Part shown: positions 42,381 to 48,947 of the stretch, one piece after another
Layout of the letters: each line of letters opens with the position of its first letter
Numbering within the stretch: the stretch's first letter is position 1
Assembly (NCBI GenBank): GCA_029945855.1
Contig: JAQSDJ010000071.1
Location: 1 to 48,947, forward strand
DNA length: 48,947 bases
Direction: 5' to 3'
From: Lacunisphaera sp.
GTDB lineage: Bacteria; Verrucomicrobiota; Verrucomicrobiia; Opitutales; Opitutaceae
The notes under the pieces: model-generated
The model's database searches: none
What the model was told of the DNA's origin: nothing
Seen by the model: only the letters and a program-made list of their open reading frames with translations
Program-made: the position numbers and the translations under genes

Positions 42381-42863
42381 ATGGGCGCACGATCTGTCAT
42401 CTCGCTATTTCAAGCTCCTGACTCTCTTACTAACAAAAGAAAGAGCGAACGACAGGTATAGTTTGCTGTTTACTAGAAGAACAGGACGGATGGGTCATTC
42501 TGTCTTAAATCCACGCGGGAAATATGGTATTCTCTAAAATCATGATCTAGAGTGATAAATGGCACTTGGAAAGTCATAAAACGATAATAGAAAGTTAATT
42601 AAACGCGACTAAAAATAGATTCGGTAATGCCAGGGTGCCACCTCATAAGATAGACTACACTCGAATTCCCTTGATTTACTACCCGATAGGGCGGCAGTTC
42701 TTCCAATAGACTAACATTCAAAAGACAGGAAGAATGGTCGCGTGAAATCACCGCACCATCACATCTTAGCCCGCCGTGGCTGCGGTTTTTCATGTGTATG
42801 CCCTGCCCCCTTGGAGCATCGGCACACCGACAATACCGATGGGCTAATCGACAATACCAGAAC
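42381..42863. other. AT-rich intergenic region with repeats
   Basis: This 483-bp gap has visibly lower GC than any gene around it. No convincing coding frame is seen. It holds an inverted repeat CTCTA (42532-42536) / TAGAG (42548-42552) around TCATGA, and two copies of CGACAATACC (42828-42837 and 42849-42858) spaced exactly 21 bp, just before the porin start. It likely carries the promoter and control sites of the porin. Confidence 0.5.
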
Positions 42864-44186
42864 ATGAACCTATCCCAAACAAAACTAGGCGTTGCGATGA
42901 TCGCGACCGCCTTGGTCGCATCGGTGACGATGTCGGCCGATATCATCGAGGCGAACATGGTCAGCCTCGAAATCAAACTGCGCGGGCAACTGCTGGCGGA
43001 AAGCACCGATTACGGCAGCGGGGCCGATTTCACCGGCGACCGCACCGACCTGCGCTTTGCGCGTTTTCGACTCACGCTCACCGGCATGATGGACGAAACC
43101 TATGGCTTCCAGATCAACACCACTAGCGTCCTCGGCACGACCAAGTCGGGTTCCACCGGCTATAGCGTGACCAGCCAGGACACTGATTACAACGACGCCA
43201 ATATCCGCCTGCATGACGGCTATTTCATCGCCAATTACAGCGAGATGCTGAACCTCAAGATCGGCCTGACGAAAATTCCCCTGACGCGGGGCAATCTCGA
43301 CGGCTGCTTTGATCCGCTCACCCTGGACCGCTCGGCCTTCATTTTCAGCGGCTACGGTGCGGTTCCGACGAAGACCAGTCGTGACATCGGCGTCACTTCC
43401 TGGGGCAAACTCGTCGATGGCCGCGTCGTTTACCAGGCCTCGGTCTTCCAAGGCCGGGAAGGTTTCACGCGGACGACCAATCCCTTCACGCAGGCTTCCG
43501 TCGTGTCGAGCCCGACCCCCAGCGAAGACTTCATGTATGTTGGTCGCGTCCACTACTCCTTCTGGGATAAGGAAGCCGCATCAGGTTATGAAGGTTCTTA
43601 TCTGGGGGATCTGAAAATCCTGACCTTCGGGGTTGGTGCCGCGTTTGAGCCGAATGCCGTCTACAAGAACGTCACCTCAGCCGGCGTGATTCAAAATGAA
43701 GAAACGGTCGACTACTCGGCGTTCACCGCCGACGTGCTGTTTGAATATCCCACCCCTATTGGCACCTCCACGATCACCGCGGCTTATCTGAAATGTGACT
43801 TCGACGATGCCTTCAGGACCAATCTGAACCCGGGGGACCGTCTCTCAAATCTCGGTGGCGTCAACGGCCAGAAGGAAGGCTGGTATGTGCGGGCCGCTTA
43901 TCTCCTGCCGCAGACTTTCGGCAAGAAAGGAAAACTGCAGCCCTACGCCTACTACGAGAATTGGGATCTGGCGGTAATTGCGGGCGTCACAGAGCAGACG
44001 ATCACCCAGAAGGCGGTCGGCTTCAATTATTTCATCACCGGCAACAACAGCGTTCGTTTCACCCTCGAATACCAGCGCAACGAGTTTGCCAAGCCCACCG
44101 CGTTTGTGACCGGCCTGCCCACATCCTCGGTTGGCGCGTTCACCGAAAACAATTCGCTGCGCGCCATGTTCCAAGTCGCATTTTGA
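42864..44186 (+). CDS. phosphate-selective-type porin (OprO/OprP family)
   Basis: The 440-residue outer membrane protein has a signal peptide (MNLSQTKLGVAMIATALVASVTMSA) from ATG 42864. The barrel begins with the family start VSLEIKLRGQLLAESTDY, then RFRLTLTGMMDETYGFQINT, LKIGLTKIPLTRGNLD, WGKLVDGRVVYQASVFQGRE and VGRVHYSFWDKE, and it ends in FQVAF with a terminal Phe. OprO/P porins pass phosphate or other anions; in this context sulfur or arsenic oxyanions are conceivable substrates. It follows the AT-rich region. Confidence 0.87.
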   Translation: MNLSQTKLGVAMIATALVASVTMSADIIEANMVSLEIKLRGQLLAESTDYGSGADFTGDRTDLRFARFRLTLTGMMDETYGFQINTTSVLGTTKSGSTGYSVTSQDTDYNDANIRLHDGYFIANYSEMLNLKIGLTKIPLTRGNLDGCFDPLTLDRSAFIFSGYGAVPTKTSRDIGVTSWGKLVDGRVVYQASVFQGREGFTRTTNPFTQASVVSSPTPSEDFMYVGRVHYSFWDKEAASGYEGSYLGDLKILTFGVGAAFEPNAVYKNVTSAGVIQNEETVDYSAFTADVLFEYPTPIGTSTITAAYLKCDFDDAFRTNLNPGDRLSNLGGVNGQKEGWYVRAAYLLPQTFGKKGKLQPYAYYENWDLAVIAGVTEQTITQKAVGFNYFITGNNSVRFTLEYQRNEFAKPTAFVTGLPTSSVGAFTENNSLRAMFQVAF

Positions 44187-44195
44187 TCTCTCGAT

Positions 44196-44226
44196 CAACC
44201 AACCAACCAACCATCCATCCATCCCC
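44196..44226 (+). repeat. tetranucleotide tandem repeat
   Basis: Four CAAC-type units followed by three CATC-type units lie between the porin stop and the next gene. Such microsatellites can slip; here it is outside coding sequence and could alter spacing to the ribosome-binding region. Confidence 0.7.
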
Positions 44227-44241
44227 CTAGGAATCACCACC

Positions 44242-44559
44242 ATGAAAAAACTATTCATCTCACTCATGATCCTCGCCTTCGGCGTCACCTTTGCCCTGGC
44301 CGCGGACGAAACAACGAACGGCACCGTCGTGGCCGTCGACGGCAACACGGCCACCATCGAAGTCTCCGGCAATATGGCCTGGGTCAAGAAGGGTGCCTAC
44401 GTCCGGGCCGTGGACGAATCCGGCAAGTTGCTGCTGCGCAGCGCCAAGATCACTGCCATCGAGGGCAATGTCATCACCGTCCAAACCTCGATGACCAAGG
44501 AAATGAAGGCCGGGGATAAGTATAAAATGAGCAAGGGCAAGCCGAGCGCCGGTTGCTAA
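44242..44559 (+). CDS. small secreted protein of unknown function
   Basis: The protein has 105 residues from ATG 44242 (MKKLFISLMILAFGVTFALA), with AGGAA upstream (44229-44233) as a ribosome-binding site. After the signal peptide it folds as a short beta-rich domain: TTNGTVVAVDGNTATIEVSG, GAYVRAVDESGKLLL and AIEGNVITVQTS, a pattern of SH3- or OB-like barrels. The tail is Lys-rich and ends KPSAGC. A related terminal GC occurs in the YeeE-rhodanese extension (REGC). I do not recognise the family. A hairpin terminator follows. Confidence 0.75.
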   Translation: MKKLFISLMILAFGVTFALAADETTNGTVVAVDGNTATIEVSGNMAWVKKGAYVRAVDESGKLLLRSAKITAIEGNVITVQTSMTKEMKAGDKYKMSKGKPSAGC

Positions 44560-44616
44560 ACAGGGACCCGGAGGGTGGCGCATACCACCGTCCTGACTAA
44601 ACCGTTCTGATTGATC

Positions 44617-44651
44617 GCCGGCACTAGCTTCGACGCTGGTGCCGGCTGTTC
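44617..44651 (+). terminator. strong hairpin downstream of the small secreted protein
   Basis: GCCGGCACTAGC (44617-44628) pairs with GCTGGTGCCGGC (44635-44646) across the loop TTCGAC, giving a 12-bp stem with one wobble, followed by TGTTCT. It closes the porin/small-protein unit. The remaining 300 bp up to the ArsR-rhodanese gene contain open frames but none with convincing protein character. Confidence 0.65.
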
Positions 44652-44957
44652 TACCCCAGCATCTCCGCCAAAGGTGAAAGACATGGTTTCTGCATTCGCT
44701 GCGCCGGTCAAAGTATCAGGCGATCTCAGCTCAGGCCGCAGCCCCAAGCCGGTCGCGGAATGCGCCAAACGGGGACCCGCTTCCTGCCACTCCTGGCCTT
44801 TGTCGGCTTGGTTATCTGAGAGCTTCCGGGTCGGGGCGGAGGGCCGCCCACCGCCGGGATCAAGGATAGCAGGCCCCCCTGTCTTTCCCCATCTAGATAG
44901 CTGGCGCACGCTCAGTTGACCCCACGCGAGAATTCTTCCACATACGCTACATCCCGC

Positions 44958-45656
44958 ATGAAACTCAAGGATCCGCAGGCTCCGTATGAAATGATCGCCA
45001 CTCTGGGGCATGTCCTGTCCAGTCCGCTGCGACTGCGGCTTTTGCACATGCTCTGCCAGTGTGATCGGACCGTCGAGGACTTGGCGGCGGCGATTGAACA
45101 GCCTGTGGCCAACGTGTCCCACCACCTGCAGTTGATGAAGAAGGTGAATATTGTTACGACCCGGCGCATGGGCCGCCATATCGCCTACGGCCTCGCCGAT
45201 GAAACGGTGAAGAACTTCTGGCTGAATTATCGCGATTACAGCGCCACGCGGTTGGTGGAGTTGCAACAGTTGTATGCCGGGCTCTCCTCCCAACGCAGCA
45301 CGCGAGGAGGCACCGTTAACAAGGACGTGCTGGCAGAATTGATCAGGCAAAACGCCGTGGTCCTGATCGATGTGCGGCCGAAGGAGGAATACGACGCGGA
45401 CCATCTGCCGGACGCGATCTCGATTCCGCTTACCGAACTATTCCAGCGCGTCAAAGAACTTCCCTCCGACAAGATCGTCGTGCTTTACTGCCGTGGGCCC
45501 TACTGCCTGCTGGGGGACACGGCGCAGGAACAACTCGCCGGCCTTGCCATCCGGGCCCTGCGCCTGTCGGAAGGCGTGAAGGATTGGGCCGCGGCCGGCC
45601 TCCCCGTCGCCCGTTCCCCGGGGCACAAGCCGTTGGTCAATCCTAAACCGGCGTGA
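44958..45656 (+). CDS. ArsR-type HTH regulator fused to rhodanese domain
   Basis: The protein has 232 residues from ATG 44958 (MKLKDPQAPY). The N-terminal winged HTH (about 10-95) has SSPLRLRLLHMLCQCDRTVEDL and ANVSHHLQLMKKVNIVTTRRM. The C-terminal rhodanese domain (about 115-220) has VLIDVRPKEEYDADHLPDAISIPL and the active loop LYCRGPYC, with catalytic Cys intact, unlike the rhodanese-like tail at 38620-39100. Such fusions are well suited to sense sulfane sulfur through a persulfide on the rhodanese Cys. It is probably an autoregulatory controller of the surrounding sulfur genes. Confidence 0.9.
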   Translation: MKLKDPQAPYEMIATLGHVLSSPLRLRLLHMLCQCDRTVEDLAAAIEQPVANVSHHLQLMKKVNIVTTRRMGRHIAYGLADETVKNFWLNYRDYSATRLVELQQLYAGLSSQRSTRGGTVNKDVLAELIRQNAVVLIDVRPKEEYDADHLPDAISIPLTELFQRVKELPSDKIVVLYCRGPYCLLGDTAQEQLAGLAIRALRLSEGVKDWAAAGLPVARSPGHKPLVNPKPA

Positions 45657-45770
45657 TCTCCCGGTCGCATTCCCTCCACGTGGCCCAAAGCCAGCGGGCC
45701 ATGATCCATCGCTTCATCGCTTTTCCGCCGCCACATTTGCCGGAGTATTCATGTTTTTCGACCTGTGCTC

Positions 45771-47246
45771 ATGAGTGACGCACGCAAGCATCTCCCGTCA
45801 TCCCCCGGTCTGCTGATCGCCGTCATCGGTCCGCCCGGGAGCGGCAAGACCCGGCTGCTGGCCGAACTGGCCGCCGGGCAGCGCGTGCAGGGCGGCCGGA
45901 TTGACGGGTTCCTGGCGGGGGCGGGTGAACACCACCGGGTGGGGGAGGGAGCGAGTAGCTACCGGCTGACCCTGCTCGCCACGGGGGAGGATTTGCCCTG
46001 GGCCGAGAAGGATCCCGCCTGCAACCCGCCCTACCGGTTCGTCCCGGCGACGCGCCAGCGGTTGCACGAGTGGGCCGCGGCACTGCCGGCCAAGTCGCCG
46101 CTCGTCCTGCTGGATGAGTTCGGCCGGTTTGAAGCAAGGGGCGAGGGCCTGATGTCGCTGTGGCCGGCACTCCTGCAGGCCCGTCCCGGCGTCGTGGTCA
46201 TGACCGTGCGGGCGGGAGTCGCCGAGGCGATCGAGACGCGGCTCGGCCGGCGGTTTGACCTGAAGATCATCGCCGACTCACCCGGGGCGCTCGCCGAACT
46301 CCGCCAGGCTTGTGCCGACTACGGTGAATGGACCCGCATCGGTTTGTTCGGCGGGGCGTCGGGCGGTTTGGAAATGACGCTCGGGACCGTCCTGCATGCG
46401 TCCAAGCTGCCGTTGCGCGGAGTCGTCATGTCCAGCCTGCAGGCCGGCATGATGGTGTTCACGAGCCTGGGGTTGGCGCAGCCCGGCCGCGTCATCTGGG
46501 TGCCTTTCATATCCGCGGGACTGAAGGCTCTTTCTCCCGGGGGCAGCCGCCTGCGGCCCATGCTCGCCATCGCCGCCCAAGGCCTCCTGTTCGGCACGGC
46601 GGTGCAGGTGCTCGGCGCGAATGTCGCTGGCTTCGCCCTCGGTGGGGCGCTGGTCGGGGTTTGGGCGGCCATGCAGGGCATTTTGCTCCAGTATCTCTTT
46701 CTCGGCGGCGAATTGTTCCGGGCTTACGATGCGGTGGTGCTTTGGATCGCGGACAAGGCCCATGTAACCGCGCCGGGCCTGCCTTGGCTGATCGGCGCGT
46801 GGGCGATATTCTGCGGGTTGGTCGGAATGATGGCGGCGCTGGCCGCCTGGCGTCTGCGGGCTCCACCGGCGGCCCTGCAAAAGCTCATTGAGCGTGAGCA
46901 ATCGAGTCCGAACCAAGCGAGGGCGGGCTCGACGCGGGAGACCAGACCGAAGTCCAAGCTTCATCGATTGCGGGAGTTTGTCCGCTGGCAGTTCTGGCTG
47001 CCTTTCGTGGTTGTGTCGGGCATTTTGCTGGCGAGCGGCCACTCCTGGAATGCGGTCGCGTGGCTCGCCCTGCGTTTTCTGGCGGTCGGGGTCGTGCTCC
47101 TGACCGCCGTCTCACTGCTGCGTCCGGCCCGTTGGGCGCAGCGCCTGCGTCAGTGGGGCTGGTGGGGCCCGGCGCTCGCCTTCTCCGATGCGATGGCCCG
47201 GCACTCTCCCCCGGCATTCACGGCGGAAGCCGCGAAGAAGCATTAA
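45771..47246 (+). CDS. NTPase-membrane fusion protein (THEP1/DUF2478-like NTPase plus multi-TM domain)
   Basis: The protein has 491 residues from ATG 45771 (MSDARKHLPS); a GTG two codons upstream is possible. Residues about 14-175 form a P-loop NTPase of the THEP1 or DUF2478 type: GPPGSGKT (20-27), a Gly-rich FLAGAGEH turn, LVLLDEFGRFEARGEG (Walker B) and VVMTVRAG. Residues about 180-360 have around five hydrophobic helices beginning TRIGLFGGASGGLEMTLGTVLHASKLPL, and a second helix group follows at 405-465, separated by a charged linker. The membrane part resembles an S-component-like or transport-related domain but I cannot name it. It sits near the Mo-enzyme and sulfur genes. Function is unknown. 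Confidence 0.75.
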   Translation: MSDARKHLPSSPGLLIAVIGPPGSGKTRLLAELAAGQRVQGGRIDGFLAGAGEHHRVGEGASSYRLTLLATGEDLPWAEKDPACNPPYRFVPATRQRLHEWAAALPAKSPLVLLDEFGRFEARGEGLMSLWPALLQARPGVVVMTVRAGVAEAIETRLGRRFDLKIIADSPGALAELRQACADYGEWTRIGLFGGASGGLEMTLGTVLHASKLPLRGVVMSSLQAGMMVFTSLGLAQPGRVIWVPFISAGLKALSPGGSRLRPMLAIAAQGLLFGTAVQVLGANVAGFALGGALVGVWAAMQGILLQYLFLGGELFRAYDAVVLWIADKAHVTAPGLPWLIGAWAIFCGLVGMMAALAAWRLRAPPAALQKLIEREQSSPNQARAGSTRETRPKSKLHRLREFVRWQFWLPFVVVSGILLASGHSWNAVAWLALRFLAVGVVLLTAVSLLRPARWAQRLRQWGWWGPALAFSDAMARHSPPAFTAEAAKKH

Positions 47247-47289
47247 TCGGATCGGGAGTGGCCGGTGGCGATGACACCACCGTGCCGCC

Positions 47290-48798
47290 TCAATACGCGC
47301 TCGGCGGCGGGCGGAGGATCTGTCGGGCGGTCCGCAGCGTGATCTGCAGGTCGAGCCAGAGGGACCAGTGGGCGATATAATAAAGGTCGAGGCGGATCCG
47401 CTGCTGGAGTTGTTCCGGGGTCTGGATTTCTCCGCGGAATCCTTCGCTCTGGGCCAGGCCCGTGATGCCGGGCTTCACCCAGTGCTTGGAGCGGTAGGCC
47501 TGCACCTGGCGCTCGAATTCCTCGTCGAGGACGGGCATGACCGGCCGCGGGCCCACAATGCTCATCTCCCCGGTGAGCACGTTCCAGAACTGGGGAAATT
47601 CATCGAGGCTGTGCCGGCGCAGGAAATGACCGAAGGGGAACACGCGGGGATCGTCGGCCGCGGCCTGCCGGCCCTCCGCCTCCGCGTCGGGCGGGGCGAG
47701 GTGCATCGAGCGGAACTTGAGCATGCGGAACTGGGCCCGGTGCTCGCCCGAGCGGGGGCGGACATGGAAGAGAGGCCCCGGGGATTGCATCCGCTGAAAA
47801 ATCCAGACCACCAGCATGAGGGGCGGCAGCACGAGCACCACGACCGGCACCGCGACCGCGAGGTCGAAGAGGCGTTTCACCGCCCGGTTGAGCGGCTCCT
47901 CGAGCGGCTCGTCGTGGAGGCTGAAGAAATGGTGTCCGCCTTCATCCACCGAGACAACCGGGTGGCCGAGCACATCCTCCACCCGGTGGTGCACCAAGAG
48001 CCGGCAGCCGGCGGCCTGGCAGTGGGCGAGGATCTGCCGGGCGACCGGGGGGCTGTCCGGCAACTCGAGCAAAATGACCTGGCCGATGCTTCGCTCCGCG
48101 AGCAGCGCCGGCAGCTCGCTGAGCGGGGAAACCTGAAACTTGAAACCTGAAACCTGAGGAGATGGAACTAAACCTGAGGTAGAGAAAGGCAGGCCTGCAT
48201 TGGATCCGGAACTTTCAGGTTTCAGGTCTCCGATTTCAGCTTTCCCCTCCGCCAGGCTGAGTGAAACGAAGCCGGCGGGGTGGATGCCGAGATGTAGCCG
48301 CTGATCGAGCCAGTCCTTCAGCAAAGGCAGGGAGTCGGGCCGGCCGATGAAGAGGGTGGGGACGCGGTCACCCTGGCTGAACAGGAGACCGGCCAGCCGG
48401 CGCGGCAGCGCGCGGTGCAGCCCGAAGAGCCCCAGCCAGCTCCAGACCAGGAAGGTGCCGAGGAAAAGGCGGCTGATGCTGCGGTCCTGGGTGGCGAACA
48501 TCATCGTGAACACGGCGAGCGCCATCAGGGTCACCTGCCAGGTGGCGAGCCCCGCGGCGTCGGTGACGGCCAGTCGCGTCAGGCGGGATTCGACCGCCCG
48601 GATGCGTCCGCCGGCGGCGAGCATGCCGATGACCACGCAGAGGAAATACGGCAGCAGGTTGACCTCACGGGTCAGCTTCATCCACTCCGAGAGGTAGCGG
48701 AGGGTGAACTCCGCATAGACCCAGAAGAATACCGCGAGGCCGAGCAGGACGGCGCCGCCGTGGATCCGGACCAGTCCGCGGTGGCGGTTGGTGATCAT
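47290..48798 (-). CDS. exopolysaccharide polyprenyl glycosylphosphotransferase (WcaJ-like)
   Basis: The protein has 502 residues from ATG 48798 with four N-terminal hydrophobic helices, a cytoplasmic Rossmann-like middle domain (about 135-270) and a C-terminal sugar-1-phosphate transferase domain (about 310-500: KRLFDLAVAVP, GPLFHVRPRSGEH, FRMLKFRSM, LRRHSLDEFPQFWNVLTGEMSIVGPRP, HWVKPGITGLAQ). It starts lipid-linked sugar assembly at the inner membrane. Residues about 185-224 (QVSGFKFQVS and its surroundings) are encoded by a palindromic dispersed repeat and look inserted. It converges with the NTPase gene. The upstream 150 bp hold another copy of the same repeat. Confidence 0.9.
   Translation of the reverse strand: MITNRHRGLVRIHGGAVLLGLAVFFWVYAEFTLRYLSEWMKLTREVNLLPYFLCVVIGMLAAGGRIRAVESRLTRLAVTDAAGLATWQVTLMALAVFTMMFATQDRSISRLFLGTFLVWSWLGLFGLHRALPRRLAGLLFSQGDRVPTLFIGRPDSLPLLKDWLDQRLHLGIHPAGFVSLSLAEGKAEIGDLKPESSGSNAGLPFSTSGLVPSPQVSGFKFQVSPLSELPALLAERSIGQVILLELPDSPPVARQILAHCQAAGCRLLVHHRVEDVLGHPVVSVDEGGHHFFSLHDEPLEEPLNRAVKRLFDLAVAVPVVVLVLPPLMLVVWIFQRMQSPGPLFHVRPRSGEHRAQFRMLKFRSMHLAPPDAEAEGRQAAADDPRVFPFGHFLRRHSLDEFPQFWNVLTGEMSIVGPRPVMPVLDEEFERQVQAYRSKHWVKPGITGLAQSEGFRGEIQTPEQLQQRIRLDLYYIAHWSLWLDLQITLRTARQILRPPPSAY
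48127..48246 (-). repeat. palindromic repeat inserted in frame within the glycosyltransferase gene
   Basis: On the plus strand 'acctgaaacttgaaacctga' (48131-48150) continues into 'aacctgag', and further on 'ctttcaggtttcaggtctcc' (48212-48231) is its inverted counterpart. Together they make a ~110-bp imperfect palindrome inside the reading frame. Confidence 0.7.
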
Positions 48799-48850
48799 GA
48801 GTGCGGGAGGCTAGCAGGGCGCAAGCGCCCCGCAAGCCTCCGCACTCATG

Positions 48851-48881
48851 AGAAACCTGAAACCTGAGACCTGAAACCTGA
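48851..48881. repeat. cctgaaacctgag-type repeat upstream of the glycosyltransferase
   Basis: 'agaaacctgaaacctgagac' followed by 'ctgaaacctg' lies just upstream of the gene that carries the same repeat inside it. The window then ends with no further gene seen. Confidence 0.7.
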
Positions 48882-48947
48882 TAAAGGGAAACGGTGCAAG
48901 GTGCAACCAAGACATCCTATCCACTTTGACTTCAGGACATCGTATCC

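Noticed and set aside
42394-42400. CTGTCAT resembling half of a Pho box upstream of the phosphate-type porin
   Set aside because: Only one half-site, about 460 bp from the gene and just after the upstream stop; no second repeat at the right spacing.
44611-44919. 102-codon open frame between the small secreted protein and the ArsR-rhodanese gene
   Set aside because: It starts inside a terminator-like hairpin region, has no ribosome-binding site, signal peptide or recognisable motif.

Overview
The window is high-GC DNA from what looks like a member of the Opitutaceae (Verrucomicrobiota). I infer this from the dispersed palindromic repeats built on 'accacggatt...aatccgtggt' and on 'cctgaaacctgag', from secreted Ig-domain proteins with a Gly-rich/hydrophobic/Arg C-terminal sorting tail, and from polysaccharide hydrolases. 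No rRNA, tRNA, CRISPR array, transposase or phage gene was seen.

Layout. 1-3664 (minus): two related secreted-protein loci, one with a matrixin metalloprotease and one Ig-domain protein broken by a frameshift in an A8 run. 3880-10041: an IMP dehydrogenase family protein with an altered active-site flap, menaquinone genes menC and menE, and polX, separated by palindromic repeats. 10326-15343: an aminotransferase/transketolase pair with overlapping genes, then an exported EEP-family hydrolase. 15390-20269 (minus): a PLD-type phospholipid synthase and DUF1232 protein, then a tight TerC - voltage-gated cation channel - SbtA - SbtB operon. 20469-26501: a two-module glycosidase (beta-propeller + GH29) with a divergent AraC regulator, and a secreted pullulanase. 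26600-27100: repeats and a GH3 remnant. 27158-31067 (minus): a seven-gene arsenic/thiol cluster (ArsR, ArsP-type permease, small CxxC thioredoxin fold, DGC-type protein, exported thioredoxin, lipoprotein, CcdA).

31340-47246 (plus) is the most interesting region. An ArsR regulator and a FadL-type outer membrane protein precede a molybdopterin oxidoreductase with its FeS and NrfD-like subunits (PsrABC type), two YeeE/YedE (thiosulfate-transporter family) proteins, the second carrying a rhodanese-like tail cut by an in-frame TAG, a Rieske protein, and a 925-residue fusion of a complete cytochrome b with a 12-heme cytochrome c. A porin, a small secreted protein, an ArsR-rhodanese fusion and an NTPase-membrane fusion follow. 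I infer an inorganic-sulfur respiratory module: sulfur compound uptake, a Mo enzyme exchanging electrons with menaquinone through PsrC, and a non-canonical Rieske/b/multiheme-c complex linking the quinone pool to periplasmic carriers, under sulfur- or metalloid-responsive ArsR control. The substrate cannot be fixed from sequence alone.

The window closes with a sugar-phosphate transferase (minus) whose gene carries an in-frame insertion of the dispersed repeat.
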